A stretch of DNA of 64,000 nucleotides from Paenibacillus methanolicus (GCF_008124765.1 NZ_VNHS01000010.1:338156-402155); one strand, 5' to 3'. Shown: positions 34,692 to 43,957, counted from the first letter of the stretch. The notes: a model not told the origin generated them from the letters alone. A program made the numbers and translations.

Positions 34692-36719
34692 TTGGATACA
34701 TCGAAACTGCCCAAAATGTTATATGGCGGAGATTATAACCCGGAACAATGGGACGAATCGGTCTGGCCGGAGGATATGCGCCTGATCCGCCTTGCCGGCA
34801 TGGACATCGCCACCGTCAACGTCTTCTCCTGGGCGCTCTTGCAGCCAGACGAGAATACCTATAACTTCGAGACGCTCGACCGCATTATGGACATGCTTCA
34901 AGAGAACGGCATCCATGCTTGTCTGGCGACCGGCACGGGCGCTCATCCGGCATGGATGGCGCGCCAATACCCGGAAATTCTGCGCGTCGATTTCGAAGGA
35001 CGCAAGCGCAAATTCGGCGGTCGTCACAACTCCTGCCCGAGCAGCGAAGCGTACCGCGCGCATTCCGTCCGCCTCGCAAGCAAACTTGCGGAGCGCTATA
35101 AGGATCACCCCGCCCTCTTGCTGTGGCACGTGTCGAACGAATACGGCGGCGACTGCTACTGCGACAACTGCGCCGCTCGCTTCCGGCTGTGGCTGCAGCG
35201 CAAATACGGCACGCTGGACAAGCTGAACGAGCAGTGGAACACCCGCTTCTGGGGCCACACGTTCTACGACTGGGAAGAGATCGTCCCGCCGAACGTCCTC
35301 TCCGAGGCTTGGGAAGGCGACAGAACGAACTTCCAAGGCATCTCCCTCGACTATGCCCGCTTCAATTCGGACGGTATGCTGGAGTGCTACAAGCTCGAAT
35401 ACGACGCGCTGAAGGCGCACACGCCGGACGTGCCGGTGACGACGAATCTGATGGGCACGTACAAGCCGCTCGATTATTTCAAGTGGGCGAAGCATATGGA
35501 CATCGTCTCGTGGGACAACTACCCGTCGGCGGACACGCCGGTCAGCTTCACGGCGATGACGCACGACCTGATGCGCGGCCTGAAGGACGGCGCGCCGTTC
35601 CTTCTGATGGAGCAGACGCCGAGTCAACAGAACTGGCAAGCGTACAACACGCTCAAGCGTCCCGGCGTCATGCGGTTGTGGAGTTATCAGGCCGTGGCCC
35701 ACGGCGCGGACTCGGTCATGTTCTTCCAGCTCCGCCGCTCCGTCGGCGCCTGCGAGAAATACCATGGCGCGCTGATCGAGCACGTCGGCCACGAGCACAC
35801 GCGCGTCTTCCGCGAATGCGCGGAGCTCGGCGCGGAGCTCTCGAAGCTCGGCGACGCGTTCCTCGGCGCGCGGGCGGACAGCAAGGTCGCGATCATGTAC
35901 GACTGGGAGAACCGGTGGGCGATCGAATATTCCAGCGGCCCGACCGTCGCGCTCAAATACGTGGACGAGGTGCACAAATATTACGACGCGCTCTATCAGC
36001 TCGGCATCAGCGTCGACATGGTCAGCTTCGAGAGCGACCTGAGCGGGTACGACGTCGTCATCGCGCCGGTCATGTACATGGTGAAGCCCGGCCTTGCCAA
36101 GCGAATCGAAGCGTATACGCAGAACGGCGGCACGTTCGTCACGACGTTCTTCAGCGGCATCGTCAACGAGAACGATATCGTCACGCTCGGCGGTTATCCA
36201 GGCGAACTGCGCGGCCTGCTCGGCATCTGGGCCGAAGAGATCGACGCGCTTTTCCCCGGCCATACGAACCGGATCGTCATGAACGAAACGTTCGGATCTC
36301 TGCAAGGCGAATACGATTGCTCGATCCTGTGCGACCTGATCCATGCCGAGACGGCGGACGTGCTGGCCGCATACGGGCAAGATTTCTATCAAGGCATGCC
36401 GGTACTGACGCGCAACCGGTTCGGCTCGGGCGAAGCGTATTACGTGGCGTCGAGTCCGGAAGCGAGCTTCCTGCAGGGCTTCCTCGGCGAGCTATGCGCG
36501 CGGCGCGGCATCGCGCCGCTGCCCGGCGTCGCCCAAGGCGTGGAGGCGACGCGCCGCGTGAAGGACGGACGCTCGTATTTGTTCGTGCTGAACCACAACG
36601 CCGAAGCCGCCAGCATCGACCTGAAGCACGGGGGCACCGATCTGTTGACGGGCGCATCCCTCTCGGGCGTCAGCGAGATCGCGGGCCGCGGCGTCTTGAT
36701 CGTGGAGGAAGCGCGTTAA
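34692..36719 (+). CDS. GH42 beta-galactosidase
   Basis: 675 residues starting at TTG (AAAAGGAGC 7 bases upstream). TIM-barrel with acid/base Glu 150 in HVSNEYGG and nucleophile Glu 307 in LLMEQTPSQQNW. A zinc cluster is visible: Cys 115 (HNSC) and Cys 155, 157, 160 (CYCDNC), as in Thermus-type GH42. A trimerisation domain (about 390-600) and a C-terminal beta domain follow. No signal peptide: it splits beta-galactosides or galacto-oligosaccharides inside the cell. Divergent AraC regulator nearby. A terminator lies 115 bases downstream. Confidence 0.93.
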   Translation: MDTSKLPKMLYGGDYNPEQWDESVWPEDMRLIRLAGMDIATVNVFSWALLQPDENTYNFETLDRIMDMLQENGIHACLATGTGAHPAWMARQYPEILRVDFEGRKRKFGGRHNSCPSSEAYRAHSVRLASKLAERYKDHPALLLWHVSNEYGGDCYCDNCAARFRLWLQRKYGTLDKLNEQWNTRFWGHTFYDWEEIVPPNVLSEAWEGDRTNFQGISLDYARFNSDGMLECYKLEYDALKAHTPDVPVTTNLMGTYKPLDYFKWAKHMDIVSWDNYPSADTPVSFTAMTHDLMRGLKDGAPFLLMEQTPSQQNWQAYNTLKRPGVMRLWSYQAVAHGADSVMFFQLRRSVGACEKYHGALIEHVGHEHTRVFRECAELGAELSKLGDAFLGARADSKVAIMYDWENRWAIEYSSGPTVALKYVDEVHKYYDALYQLGISVDMVSFESDLSGYDVVIAPVMYMVKPGLAKRIEAYTQNGGTFVTTFFSGIVNENDIVTLGGYPGELRGLLGIWAEEIDALFPGHTNRIVMNETFGSLQGEYDCSILCDLIHAETADVLAAYGQDFYQGMPVLTRNRFGSGEAYYVASSPEASFLQGFLGELCARRGIAPLPGVAQGVEATRRVKDGRSYLFVLNHNAEAASIDLKHGGTDLLTGASLSGVSEIAGRGVLIVEEAR

Positions 36720-36834
36720 GCGCTAGCGCGGGATAAGGTCTATTGTCTACCAGACGAGCCGGACCGCTATTTGGGTGCAAGCGAACGATTGCCATTCGCG
36801 TCGCCCGCTTCATGCGGCGACGGCGCAAAAAGTC

Positions 36835-36880
36835 AAAGAAGCTCCCCTTTCGCACGGGCGAAAAAGGAGCTTCTTTTATT
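36835..36880. terminator. Bidirectional terminator between GH42 and pucG
   Basis: AAAGAAGCTCC pairs with GGAGCTTCTTT, with inner CTTTCGC/GCGAAA pairing; T-rich on the plus side (TTTTATTT) and on the minus side (TTTGACTTTTT). The region 36720-36957 holds no other feature. Confidence 0.75.
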
Positions 36881-36956
36881 TGTCGCGGCGACGTTCGGCC
36901 GGGCCCGATGAGCGGATTCGAGAGCATCGGGAAGAACTTCCAACCGGCGCGCCGCG

Positions 36957-38201
36957 TTACACCGGCGCGCCGTGCCGATCGTACACGTCCAGCGCCGCCT
37001 GCACGGCTTCGCCGGCCGGCAGCTTGAGCCCGTGGCGCGCCAGCACCGCTTCGAACGCGCCGAGCGTGTGCAGCACGTTTTTGCGGCTGCAGCTGTAGCC
37101 CATCGTGCCGATGCGCCAAATTCGACCCTTCAACGGGCCGAAGGAGCTGGCGATCTCGATACCGAACCGATGCAGCAGCATCGAGCGGACCGACTCGCCG
37201 TCGATGCCGTCCGGGATCGCGACGCACGTGACGACCGGCAGTTTGCACGACGGATCGCCGTAGAGCGGCAACTCCATCGCCGTAATGCCGGCGACGAGCG
37301 CCTCCTCGTGCAGCCGATGGCGGGCGAACCGCGCCGTAAGCCCTTCCGCCAGCAGGATGCGAAGCCCTTCGTGCAGCCCGTACAGCATCGAGGTCATCTC
37401 GGTATGATGATTCAACCTAGCCGGGCTCCAATAGTCCTGCAGCTGGCTTAAATCCAGGTAGTTGCTCTGAATGCGGAAGCCGGTCGCCGCGTTCTCGTCC
37501 GCATCGCCGGAACGAAGTCCGCGCTCGACCCGCTTGCGGGTGAGTATCTTCCTCTCCGCCCGCTCGTTGTACGTAATCGGCGACATGCCGGACGGCACGG
37601 AGAGACACTTCTGCGTCCCGCCGATGACCGCGTCGAGGAACCAGGCGTCGCTCTCGACGGGAACGCCGCCGATCGTCGCCACCGCGTCCACCGCGAGCAG
37701 CACGTCCGCCTCCCGGCAGGCGCGTCCGATATCCGCCAGCGGCTGCAGCCGGCCGGTCGACGTCTCGCCGTGCACCAACGCGACCAGCTTCGGCTTCTCC
37801 CGATGGATGGCGTCGATAACCTCCTGCGGATCGAACACCTCGCCCCACGCGCGCTCGATGATCGACACCTCGGCGCCGCAGCGCTCGGCGATCTCGACCA
37901 GCAGATGACCGAATCGGCCGTAGATCGGCACGAGCACGCGGTCCCCCGGCTCGATCAGCCCGGTCAGCACCGCCTCGATGCCGGAACGCGACGTGCCGTC
38001 GACCGGGTACGCCCACTGGTTGCCCGTCTGGAACAGCTCCCGCAGCATCCCCATCGTGTTGTTCATCAGCGCCGTGAATTCCGGATCGAACTGGCCCAAT
38101 ATCGGATACGACATCGCCCGAAGCACGCGCGGGTCGACCTCCACGGGCCCGGGCGTCATGATCGTGCGCGGCGACGGCGACAATTCTGGATATGCGTTCA
38201 T
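36957..38201 (-). CDS. pucG: Aminotransferase class V, (S)-ureidoglycine--glyoxylate type (PucG)
   Basis: 414 residues from ATG 38201 (AAAAGGAGC 8 bases upstream). Fold type I PLP enzyme: PLP-binding Lys 198 in IGGTQKCLSVPSG, Asp 172 in AVDAVA, TPGPVEV start typical of alanine-glyoxylate aminotransferases. In Bacillus, PucG moves the amino group between (S)-ureidoglycine and glyoxylate during purine breakdown. Last gene of the purine operon, 38 bases after allC, which supports PucG over plain alanine-glyoxylate aminotransferase. Confidence 0.88.
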   Translation of the reverse strand: MNAYPELSPSPRTIMTPGPVEVDPRVLRAMSYPILGQFDPEFTALMNNTMGMLRELFQTGNQWAYPVDGTSRSGIEAVLTGLIEPGDRVLVPIYGRFGHLLVEIAERCGAEVSIIERAWGEVFDPQEVIDAIHREKPKLVALVHGETSTGRLQPLADIGRACREADVLLAVDAVATIGGVPVESDAWFLDAVIGGTQKCLSVPSGMSPITYNERAERKILTRKRVERGLRSGDADENAATGFRIQSNYLDLSQLQDYWSPARLNHHTEMTSMLYGLHEGLRILLAEGLTARFARHRLHEEALVAGITAMELPLYGDPSCKLPVVTCVAIPDGIDGESVRSMLLHRFGIEIASSFGPLKGRIWRIGTMGYSCSRKNVLHTLGAFEAVLARHGLKLPAGEAVQAALDVYDRHGAPV

Positions 38202-38239
38202 GATCAAAAGCTCCTTTTAATGGTCAATTCGAAAGCGGG

Positions 38240-39484
38240 TCAGCGGTAGGCCAGCTCGTACAAGGCGGCGGCCAACACGCGGACGCCATCCTCCAATTGC
38301 GCGGGCGTCGTGTACTCGTCGGGCGAGTGGCTAATGCCGCCCCGGCTCGGGACGAACAGCATCGCCGACGGACATAGGCCGCCCATCAACTGGGCGTCGT
38401 GCCCCGCGCCGCTGACCATCCGGCGATGCGTCAAGCCCGCCGCTTCGCCCGCGCGCTCGAGCAGCGCCGCGAGCGAAGCGTCCATCGGCGCAGGCGCCGT
38501 GGCCAGCCAGTTGACCGCTTCGAACGCCAGCCCCCGCCGCGCGGCGATCGACTCGAACCGCGCGAGCGCAAGCGTGCAGAAGCGCGCAAGCTTCTCTTCG
38601 CGGTCCAAGCGAATGTCCAGCGTGAAGCGGACGCGGCCCGCGACGACGTTCGGCGTGTTCGGCTCGGCATCCAGCCGCCCGACGGTCGCGACGAGCGGAT
38701 CGCCCTGCTCGAGCGCCATCGCCTCCAACGCGGCGATCATCTCGGCCGCGCCGGCGAGCGCGTCCTTGCGCAGCCCCATCGGCGTCGTCCCCGCATGATT
38801 GCTCTCGCCCGCGAGCGTCACCGCGTAGCGCCGCTGGCCGACGATCGTCTCGACGATGCCGATCCGCTCGCCGCCCCGCTCCAGCACGATGCCCTGCTCG
38901 ATATGCAGCTCCACGTAAGCGGCCAGATCCGACCTTCGGCAATCCGGTTGTTCCGGAGCGCCGAAGCCGACCGTCTCCATCGCTTCGCGCAGCGTGATGC
39001 CGTCCGGGTCCGATGCCGCGTCCGCGAGCGTCCAATCCTGACGGCCGCACACATGCCCAGAGCCCCAATACGCAACCGGGAAGCGGCTTCCCTCTTCTTC
39101 GCAGAACGAGACGACCTCCAGCGTCCGCTTCGGCGCGCCGAACGTCCGGGACAGATACGCCAGCGCAGCGATGCCCGCGGCAATCCCGTAGGCGCCGTCG
39201 TACTTGCCGCCGCGGACGACAGTATCGACGTGCGAACCGGTTAGAATGACGTCCGCGCCGGCTTCCGTCCCTTCCAGCCGGCCGAACAGATTGCCCGCCC
39301 GGTCGAAGCGCGCGGACAAGCCCGCCTGCCGCATCCGCCCGGCCAAAAAATGCTGCGCCTCCGCCCACGGCTTCGTATACAGCAGCCGGGTCACGCCCCC
39401 CTCCGGGTCGGCGCCGAAGGCGGCCAGCTCCTCCAATAACGGCAGGAGACCGGCGGAGGCTTCGCGATGTTCGAGTGGATTCAA
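38240..39484 (-). CDS. allC: Allantoate amidohydrolase (M20 family)
   Basis: 414 residues. Metal-binding residues of the M20 dizinc enzymes: His in TGSHVDTVVRGGKYDGAYG, Glu pair CEEEGSRFP, His in VELHIEQG and a C-terminal His in SGAGHDAQ. AllC/PucF hydrolyses allantoate to ureidoglycine, CO2 and ammonia. The start is TTG with AGGGGAG upstream. It lies 28 bases after allB in the operon. The family also contains N-carbamoyl-amino acid hydrolases; the context settles it. Confidence 0.9.
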   Translation of the reverse strand: MNPLEHREASAGLLPLLEELAAFGADPEGGVTRLLYTKPWAEAQHFLAGRMRQAGLSARFDRAGNLFGRLEGTEAGADVILTGSHVDTVVRGGKYDGAYGIAAGIAALAYLSRTFGAPKRTLEVVSFCEEEGSRFPVAYWGSGHVCGRQDWTLADAASDPDGITLREAMETVGFGAPEQPDCRRSDLAAYVELHIEQGIVLERGGERIGIVETIVGQRRYAVTLAGESNHAGTTPMGLRKDALAGAAEMIAALEAMALEQGDPLVATVGRLDAEPNTPNVVAGRVRFTLDIRLDREEKLARFCTLALARFESIAARRGLAFEAVNWLATAPAPMDASLAALLERAGEAAGLTHRRMVSGAGHDAQLMGGLCPSAMLFVPSRGGISHSPDEYTTPAQLEDGVRVLAAALYELAYR

Positions 39485-39512
39485 TGCCGATCTCCCCTTA
39501 TCTTAGCTATTT

Positions 39513-40895
39513 TTAGAAGCGTATCGAGGGGCGCACGAGCTCGCCGCATCCGGGTAGCAGCACCCCTTCGCGCCGGTCGTACACCGTCATCCCGCGCACG
39601 AGCGTCGCGTCGACCCGACAGGAGAACGTTCTGCCGATATACGGGCTGTGCTTATGCAGCTGCAGCAAGTCTTCCTCGCGCAGCGTATAGCCCGCTTCGG
39701 GATCGAGGATCGCGATGTCGGCGTCGAACCCGACCGCGATCTCGCCTTTGCGCGGGTACAGCCCCAGCCGCTTGGCCGGCTCGGCTGCCGTGACCGCCGC
39801 GATCCGCGCGAGCGGAATGCCCCGCGCGAGCGCTTCATGCACCATCAGCTCCAAGCTGCTTTGCGCGCCGGCGATACCTCCCCACGCGTCGGCGAAGGTT
39901 CGGCCCTCCATGCTCTTCATCGACCAAGGACTCGGCGAATGATCCGACGCGACGATATCGATGCGTCCTTTGGCCAGATGGCTCCACAACCGCTCGACCT
40001 GCTCCGCATCCCGCAGCGGCGGCGCGCACTTGGCCACCGGGCCGAGACGCTCCATGTCGTCCGCCGTGAGCGTCAGGTAATGCGGACAAGTCTCGACCGT
40101 CACGTCGAGTCCCCGCCACTTCGCCTGCTCGATCAGCTCGACCGCGTCCGCGCTGCTGATATGCACGAAATGCAGGCTGCAGCCGGTATCTTCGGCCATC
40201 GCGATCGCCTGCGACACCGCGGCAAGCTCCGCCGCGACCGGCCGGGCCTCGATGAACGCCCGCGCGTCCAGCCTTCCTTCCGCCGCCGCTTGCGCGTGCA
40301 GCGCGTTCGTCATCGCTTCGCTCTCCGCGTGCAGGGCGACCATGCCGCCGAGAGATGCGATCCGCTTCATCCCTTCATACAAAGTCGCGTCGTCCACCTC
40401 GCGGAAGCGCCCTTCGCCTTCCCCGCCCGGATTGGACATGAACGCCTTGAAGCCGATGACCCCTTCCGCGTGCAGACCGGCCAGCTCCTCTGCGTTGCCC
40501 GGCACGAGACCGCCCCATATCGCGTAATCGACCGCCGAGCGGCCGGCCGCGAGCGACTGCTTGAGCCGCAGCGCTTCGAGCGTGACCGTCGGCGGGTTGC
40601 CGTTGAGGGGCATATCCGCGTAGACGGTAACGCCGCCGGCCGCGAGCGCGGCGGAGCCGGCCTGGAAGCCTTCCCAATGACCGTAATTCGGTTCGTTGAA
40701 GTGAACGTGCATATCGATCATGCCCGGCAGCGCGAGTTTGCCCCGCGCCTCGATGACGCGGTCCGCGGCCAGCGCCGACAAGCCCGCTTCCAACGCGGAG
40801 ATCCGTCCGTCCCGAATGCCGATATCCAATCTGCGCACAGCCTGCGAAGTGACGACCTCCGCGCCGCGAATGAGCAAATCAAAGCCCTCTCCCAT
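39513..40895 (-). CDS. allB: Allantoinase
   Basis: 460 residues, amidohydrolase superfamily. Metal ligands: HVH (His 63, 65) in DMHVHFNEP, the carbamylated Lys 150 in VIGFKAFMSN, later His (ALHAESEA, LHFVHISS) and the catalytic Asp in ASDHSPS. It opens the allantoin ring to allantoate. Start ATG has GGAGGGG. It lies 15 bases downstream of uraH. Product feeds allC downstream. Confidence 0.93.
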   Translation of the reverse strand: MGEGFDLLIRGAEVVTSQAVRRLDIGIRDGRISALEAGLSALAADRVIEARGKLALPGMIDMHVHFNEPNYGHWEGFQAGSAALAAGGVTVYADMPLNGNPPTVTLEALRLKQSLAAGRSAVDYAIWGGLVPGNAEELAGLHAEGVIGFKAFMSNPGGEGEGRFREVDDATLYEGMKRIASLGGMVALHAESEAMTNALHAQAAAEGRLDARAFIEARPVAAELAAVSQAIAMAEDTGCSLHFVHISSADAVELIEQAKWRGLDVTVETCPHYLTLTADDMERLGPVAKCAPPLRDAEQVERLWSHLAKGRIDIVASDHSPSPWSMKSMEGRTFADAWGGIAGAQSSLELMVHEALARGIPLARIAAVTAAEPAKRLGLYPRKGEIAVGFDADIAILDPEAGYTLREEDLLQLHKHSPYIGRTFSCRVDATLVRGMTVYDRREGVLLPGCGELVRPSIRF

Positions 40896-40910
40896 GCGAA
40901 CCCCTCCTTC

Positions 40911-41273
40911 TCAGCTTCCGCGATAGGTGCTGTAGCCGCCCGGCGCGACGAGCAGCGGCACATGATAATGCGCCTGCGTATCGCCCACGCGGAAGCGGAC
41001 CGGCACCGCATCGAGGAACAACTCGCTCTCGGCCACGCCCCGCCGCGCCGTGAAATACTCGCCAGCCGCGAATATCAGCTCGTACAAGCCGGCTTGCAGC
41101 TCCTCGCCCTGCAGCAGCGGCGCGTCCGCGCGGCCGTCGCCGTTCGTGCGGATTTCCTTGAGCCGCACGGAAGCCTCCTGCCCGCCGCCAAGCCGCCACA
41201 GCTCGATCCGAAACCCGACGGCAGGGCCGCCAACCGACATATCCAGCACATGCGTCGTCAACCGACCGCTCAT
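40911..41273 (-). CDS. uraH: 5-hydroxyisourate hydrolase (transthyretin-like)
   Basis: 120 residues. The two family signatures are present: LTTHVLDMSVGGPA at the N-terminus (His 7) and the C-terminal YRGS, with HYHVPLLVAPGGYSTYRGS. It converts 5-hydroxyisourate, the product of uricase, to OHCU. SD AGGAGG 8 bases upstream. It lies 39 bases after uraD. Known in Bacillus as PucM. Confidence 0.94.
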   Translation of the reverse strand: MSGRLTTHVLDMSVGGPAVGFRIELWRLGGGQEASVRLKEIRTNGDGRADAPLLQGEELQAGLYELIFAAGEYFTARRGVAESELFLDAVPVRFRVGDTQAHYHVPLLVAPGGYSTYRGS

Positions 41274-41312
41274 CCCCAGCGCCTCCTCATGCTTTCGCCC
41301 TGGCCGCTCATC

Positions 41313-41819
41313 CTACTCCCCGAACGCGATCAGATCCTCCAGCCGCAACCGCGTGATCCGGCCGATCTGCCGCATCGCCTCCTCGCGCTCCTGCTCCGCC
41401 GTGTTGCCGATGCGCGCCGCCATGGACGCCTCGATATCCGCCTTCGTTCTCCCCCGTACCGAGAATATGAACGGGAAACCGAACTTCTCCATATACATGC
41501 GATTCATCGTCGTAAAGCGCTCGTACTCTTCCGGCGAGAGTCGATCGAGTCCCGCGCCCTGCTGCTCCTTGACCGAATACTCGCCCATCGCCATGCGCGT
41601 CGCCAAGTCCGGATGCTTCCGTATAAAATGCAGCTCCGCGTCGTCCGGCGCCTGCCGCACGATCCGCAGCATCGTCTCGTGCAGCTCCGCGCCCGAACGG
41701 TAAGGACGTCCCTTCTCCGCCTGCTCCGTCACCCAAGGCGAATGCTCGAATATCGCGTTGAACGTCTCGAGGAACGCTTCCTTGCTTAGTTCGTTTACTT
41801 GTTCGATTGACAGCTTCAT
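41313..41819 (-). CDS. uraD: OHCU decarboxylase
   Basis: 168 residues, start ATG 41819 (AGGGGG 8 bases upstream). All-helical OHCU decarboxylase family with FNAIFEHSPWV (catalytic His) and HPDLATRM, AMGEYSVKEQQGAGLD, TTMNRMYMEKFGFPFIFSVRG. It forms (S)-allantoin from OHCU. In Bacillus subtilis the same domain is the N-terminal half of PucL, fused to uricase; here it is a stand-alone enzyme and no uricase domain follows. Its start codon overlaps the tail of the decayed deaminase. Confidence 0.94.
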   Translation of the reverse strand: MKLSIEQVNELSKEAFLETFNAIFEHSPWVTEQAEKGRPYRSGAELHETMLRIVRQAPDDAELHFIRKHPDLATRMAMGEYSVKEQQGAGLDRLSPEEYERFTTMNRMYMEKFGFPFIFSVRGRTKADIEASMAARIGNTAEQEREEAMRQIGRITRLRLEDLIAFGE

Positions 41820-42122
41820 GTCCAATCCCCCTCATGCGCGGCGACCGCTTCCGCTTCGACCTCCGGGAAAGGCCCGATCACGACCGGTTTGCGTCCTCTG
41901 GCGAACACCTCGCGGCAAGGGAGATCGAGCGTCGGATTCTGCTCGTCGTTCCCGTCAGCTGCGCCAGTCTTTCCCCCGAAATCGCGTATACGGCGCGCCC
42001 GACGTGCCCCAATAGATCGAACCCGCGCGCATCGCGCAAGGCTCGTCGGACGTATACAGCGTGCAGTCCCGCAATTGTTCTATGGCATAGCGCTTGGAGG
42101 CGGCTTCCATTAACGTCGTCTC
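41816..42122 (-). pseudogene. Remnant of a nucleoside (guanine/cytidine-type) deaminase
   Basis: Three pieces in different minus-strand frames together read as a deaminase C-terminus: ETTLMEAASKRYAIEQLRDCTLYTSDEPCAM...GSIYW, then GRAVYAISGERLAQLTG, then NPTLDLPCREVFARGRKPVVIGPFP ending at a TGA that overlaps the uraD start. The N-terminal part with the catalytic HAE is missing, two frame changes are needed, and the second zinc Cys of PCxxC is Arg (PCAMR). It sits first in the purine operon, directly after the promoter, where guanine deaminase would make sense. Confidence 0.8.
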
Positions 42123-42192
42123 CCCGTTCCCCGCGCCTCCTCCAAATCACGCGCCGCCCTCCATTGTACGCGGCAGCCGCTTCGTTATCCAA

Positions 42193-42221
42193 ACTATAGG
42201 TTCAGGCGCATCATGCGTCAA
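42193..42221 (-). promoter_or_regulatory. sigma-A promoter of the purine catabolic operon
   Basis: TTGACG (42221-42216) and TATAGT (42198-42193) with an optimal 17-base spacer on the minus strand, 70 bases before the deaminase remnant. Confidence 0.75.
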
Positions 42222-42256
42222 TTAAGCTCACGCCCCATTTGGGGAAGGTGATGAAA

Positions 42257-42284
42257 GGCATGAAGCGAATTTGTGCACCATGCC
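42257..42284. promoter_or_regulatory. Dyad upstream of the purine operon promoter, candidate PucR site
   Basis: GGCATG (42257-42262) and CATGCC (42279-42284), a perfect 6-base inverted repeat with 16 bases between, placed 36 bases upstream of the -35 element. The position suits an activator site; binding by PucR is inference. The rest of 42122-42376 has no gene. Confidence 0.45.
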
Positions 42285-42376
42285 GCCACGAGGCGTGAGG
42301 ACGGTTCTCGTAAAAAGCGGCCCTGACCCGATACGGTTCGAAAACGATCCCCTCCGACGCCAGCCACCCGACAAGA

Positions 42377-43957
42377 CTACTGACGCTCCAGCCGCTTGCG
42401 GAACGTGAACGCGAGCTTCAACCGCATCAGGTCGTTCATCTTCTTGAAATCGACCTGCAGCAGCTCGCTCAGCTTCTCGATCCGGTACGTCGCCGTGTTG
42501 CGGTGGATGAACAGCCGTTTCGCCGTCTCGCCGAGCTGACCGTCGCACTCCAAATACGTCTCGAGCGTGCGCAGCATCTCCTGCGCGTAGTCCGGCTCCT
42601 TCTCCAGCAGCGCGCCGAGCCAGCGATCGCAGAACGTCTTCATCCGTTTCTCCGATACCTGCTCGAACACGAGCGCCAAATCCAGCGATTCGTAGGCGAT
42701 GATCGCGCCGCTTAGCTCCCAGTCGACCGCCAGCTTGCGGGCGCGGCAGCATTCGTCGAACGCCTCGAACAGCTGCTCCCCCTGGCGCTTGCGGCTGCTC
42801 ACGATCGACTGCGGCTCTCGGCCGCCCCGCTGCCAATCGGCGAAGAAAGCCCCGAACGCGGAGTGAATCCGCTCCTCCGCTCCGCCTTCCTCGTCCGGCA
42901 CGATCGTGAGCAGCCCCTCTTCGAGCGCGACGTGAATACCCTGCAGCTCCTGGATGCGCGCATGGCTGAGGAAGGCGTCCTTCAGCCCTTCGATCTGTTC
43001 CAACCGCTGCTTGGGGACCGGCGCGGCCGGAAGATCCGTCAGTACCGCCCGATACGGCTGCCGGAGCAGTTCGATCTCCCAACGTTCGGCGTACGACTGC
43101 AGCGTGACAAGCGGAAGACCGTGCTTCAAGCAGCGCTTGACGAGCTGCGCGAAATCCTTTTGCACCGAGATCGCGAAATAATCCTCGAGCCGCAAATTCG
43201 TATGATGCGCGATCAGCTCCGCCGCCTGCGAATAGAGTCCTTCCTCCATCGCGGAGAGGAACGGCTGCGGACTGAAAAACAGCGCAAACCCGGTGCACCT
43301 CTCCTGCCGCATGAGCGGAATCCGGTACGCCTGCCACCCCGGCGTCTTCATCCACTGCGCATGGATCGGCCACGGGCGCTTGGCGAGCAGCTGTTCGTCG
43401 GGAACGCCGGAGTCATTGTGCATCATTTGGCCGCGCGAGCCGACGACGGCGAGCGGATGTCCGATCACCTCGGCGACCGAATCGAACAGACTGCCGATCG
43501 GCTCCGCCCGCAGCGCGAAGCGCATGAGCCTCACCTGCTTGCCCATGACGTCCTGCATCGCGCCGGTGCTGCGTTTCATCTCGTCGCGGAACAACCCGTT
43601 CATTTGATCGGAGAAGGTGAATTGGTACGGCAGCTGGATGAGCGGAAACCCGAGCTCGTTCGCCTTGCGGACGAGATTGGCCGGAATTTCGGTCCAGAAC
43701 CGCCCGAGCTTGATGCCGAGCCCCGCGGAGCCGCATTGGTTCAACTTATACAGCAGCGCCTCGGCGTCCTCCGGCTCGTCTTTGATGAGATAAGCGGTCG
43801 TGAACAGCATCTCGCCTTCCTTGATCCAATCCGTAATGTCCGGCGCATCCATCACATTGACCGATTTCACGATCCTTCGCTTGCCCGCCTCGCCCGCGAT
43901 CAGTTTCGCCTCCGACAACGGATAGACCGACAGCGCTTGTTCCACCGTCATATACAT
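42377..43957 (-). CDS. pucR: PucR-family purine catabolism regulator
   Basis: 526 residues from ATG 43957 (GGAGGTG 7 bases upstream), close to the 531 of Bacillus PucR. N-terminal PucR domain (about 5-125: VEQALSVYPLSEAKLIAGEAG, DITDWIKEGEMLFTTAY), a GGDEF-related middle, and a C-terminal helix-turn-helix (PucR_2, about 460-520: ETAKRLFIHRNTATYRIEKLSELL). It controls the downstream operon; purine intermediates such as allantoin are the known effectors in Bacillus. It is transcribed on the same strand, ending 156 bases before the operon promoter. Confidence 0.92.
   Translation of the reverse strand: MYMTVEQALSVYPLSEAKLIAGEAGKRRIVKSVNVMDAPDITDWIKEGEMLFTTAYLIKDEPEDAEALLYKLNQCGSAGLGIKLGRFWTEIPANLVRKANELGFPLIQLPYQFTFSDQMNGLFRDEMKRSTGAMQDVMGKQVRLMRFALRAEPIGSLFDSVAEVIGHPLAVVGSRGQMMHNDSGVPDEQLLAKRPWPIHAQWMKTPGWQAYRIPLMRQERCTGFALFFSPQPFLSAMEEGLYSQAAELIAHHTNLRLEDYFAISVQKDFAQLVKRCLKHGLPLVTLQSYAERWEIELLRQPYRAVLTDLPAAPVPKQRLEQIEGLKDAFLSHARIQELQGIHVALEEGLLTIVPDEEGGAEERIHSAFGAFFADWQRGGREPQSIVSSRKRQGEQLFEAFDECCRARKLAVDWELSGAIIAYESLDLALVFEQVSEKRMKTFCDRWLGALLEKEPDYAQEMLRTLETYLECDGQLGETAKRLFIHRNTATYRIEKLSELLQVDFKKMNDLMRLKLAFTFRKRLERQ

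Noticed and set aside
35123..36736. Plus-strand 537-codon frame inside the GH42 gene
   Set aside because: Frame-shifted shadow of the beta-galactosidase, Arg/Ala-rich, no SD.
39648..41789. Plus-strand open frame of 713 codons across the purine genes
   Set aside because: Antisense to allB, uraH and uraD; Arg/His/Gln-rich, no domain, and spans several gene borders. Not a real gene.
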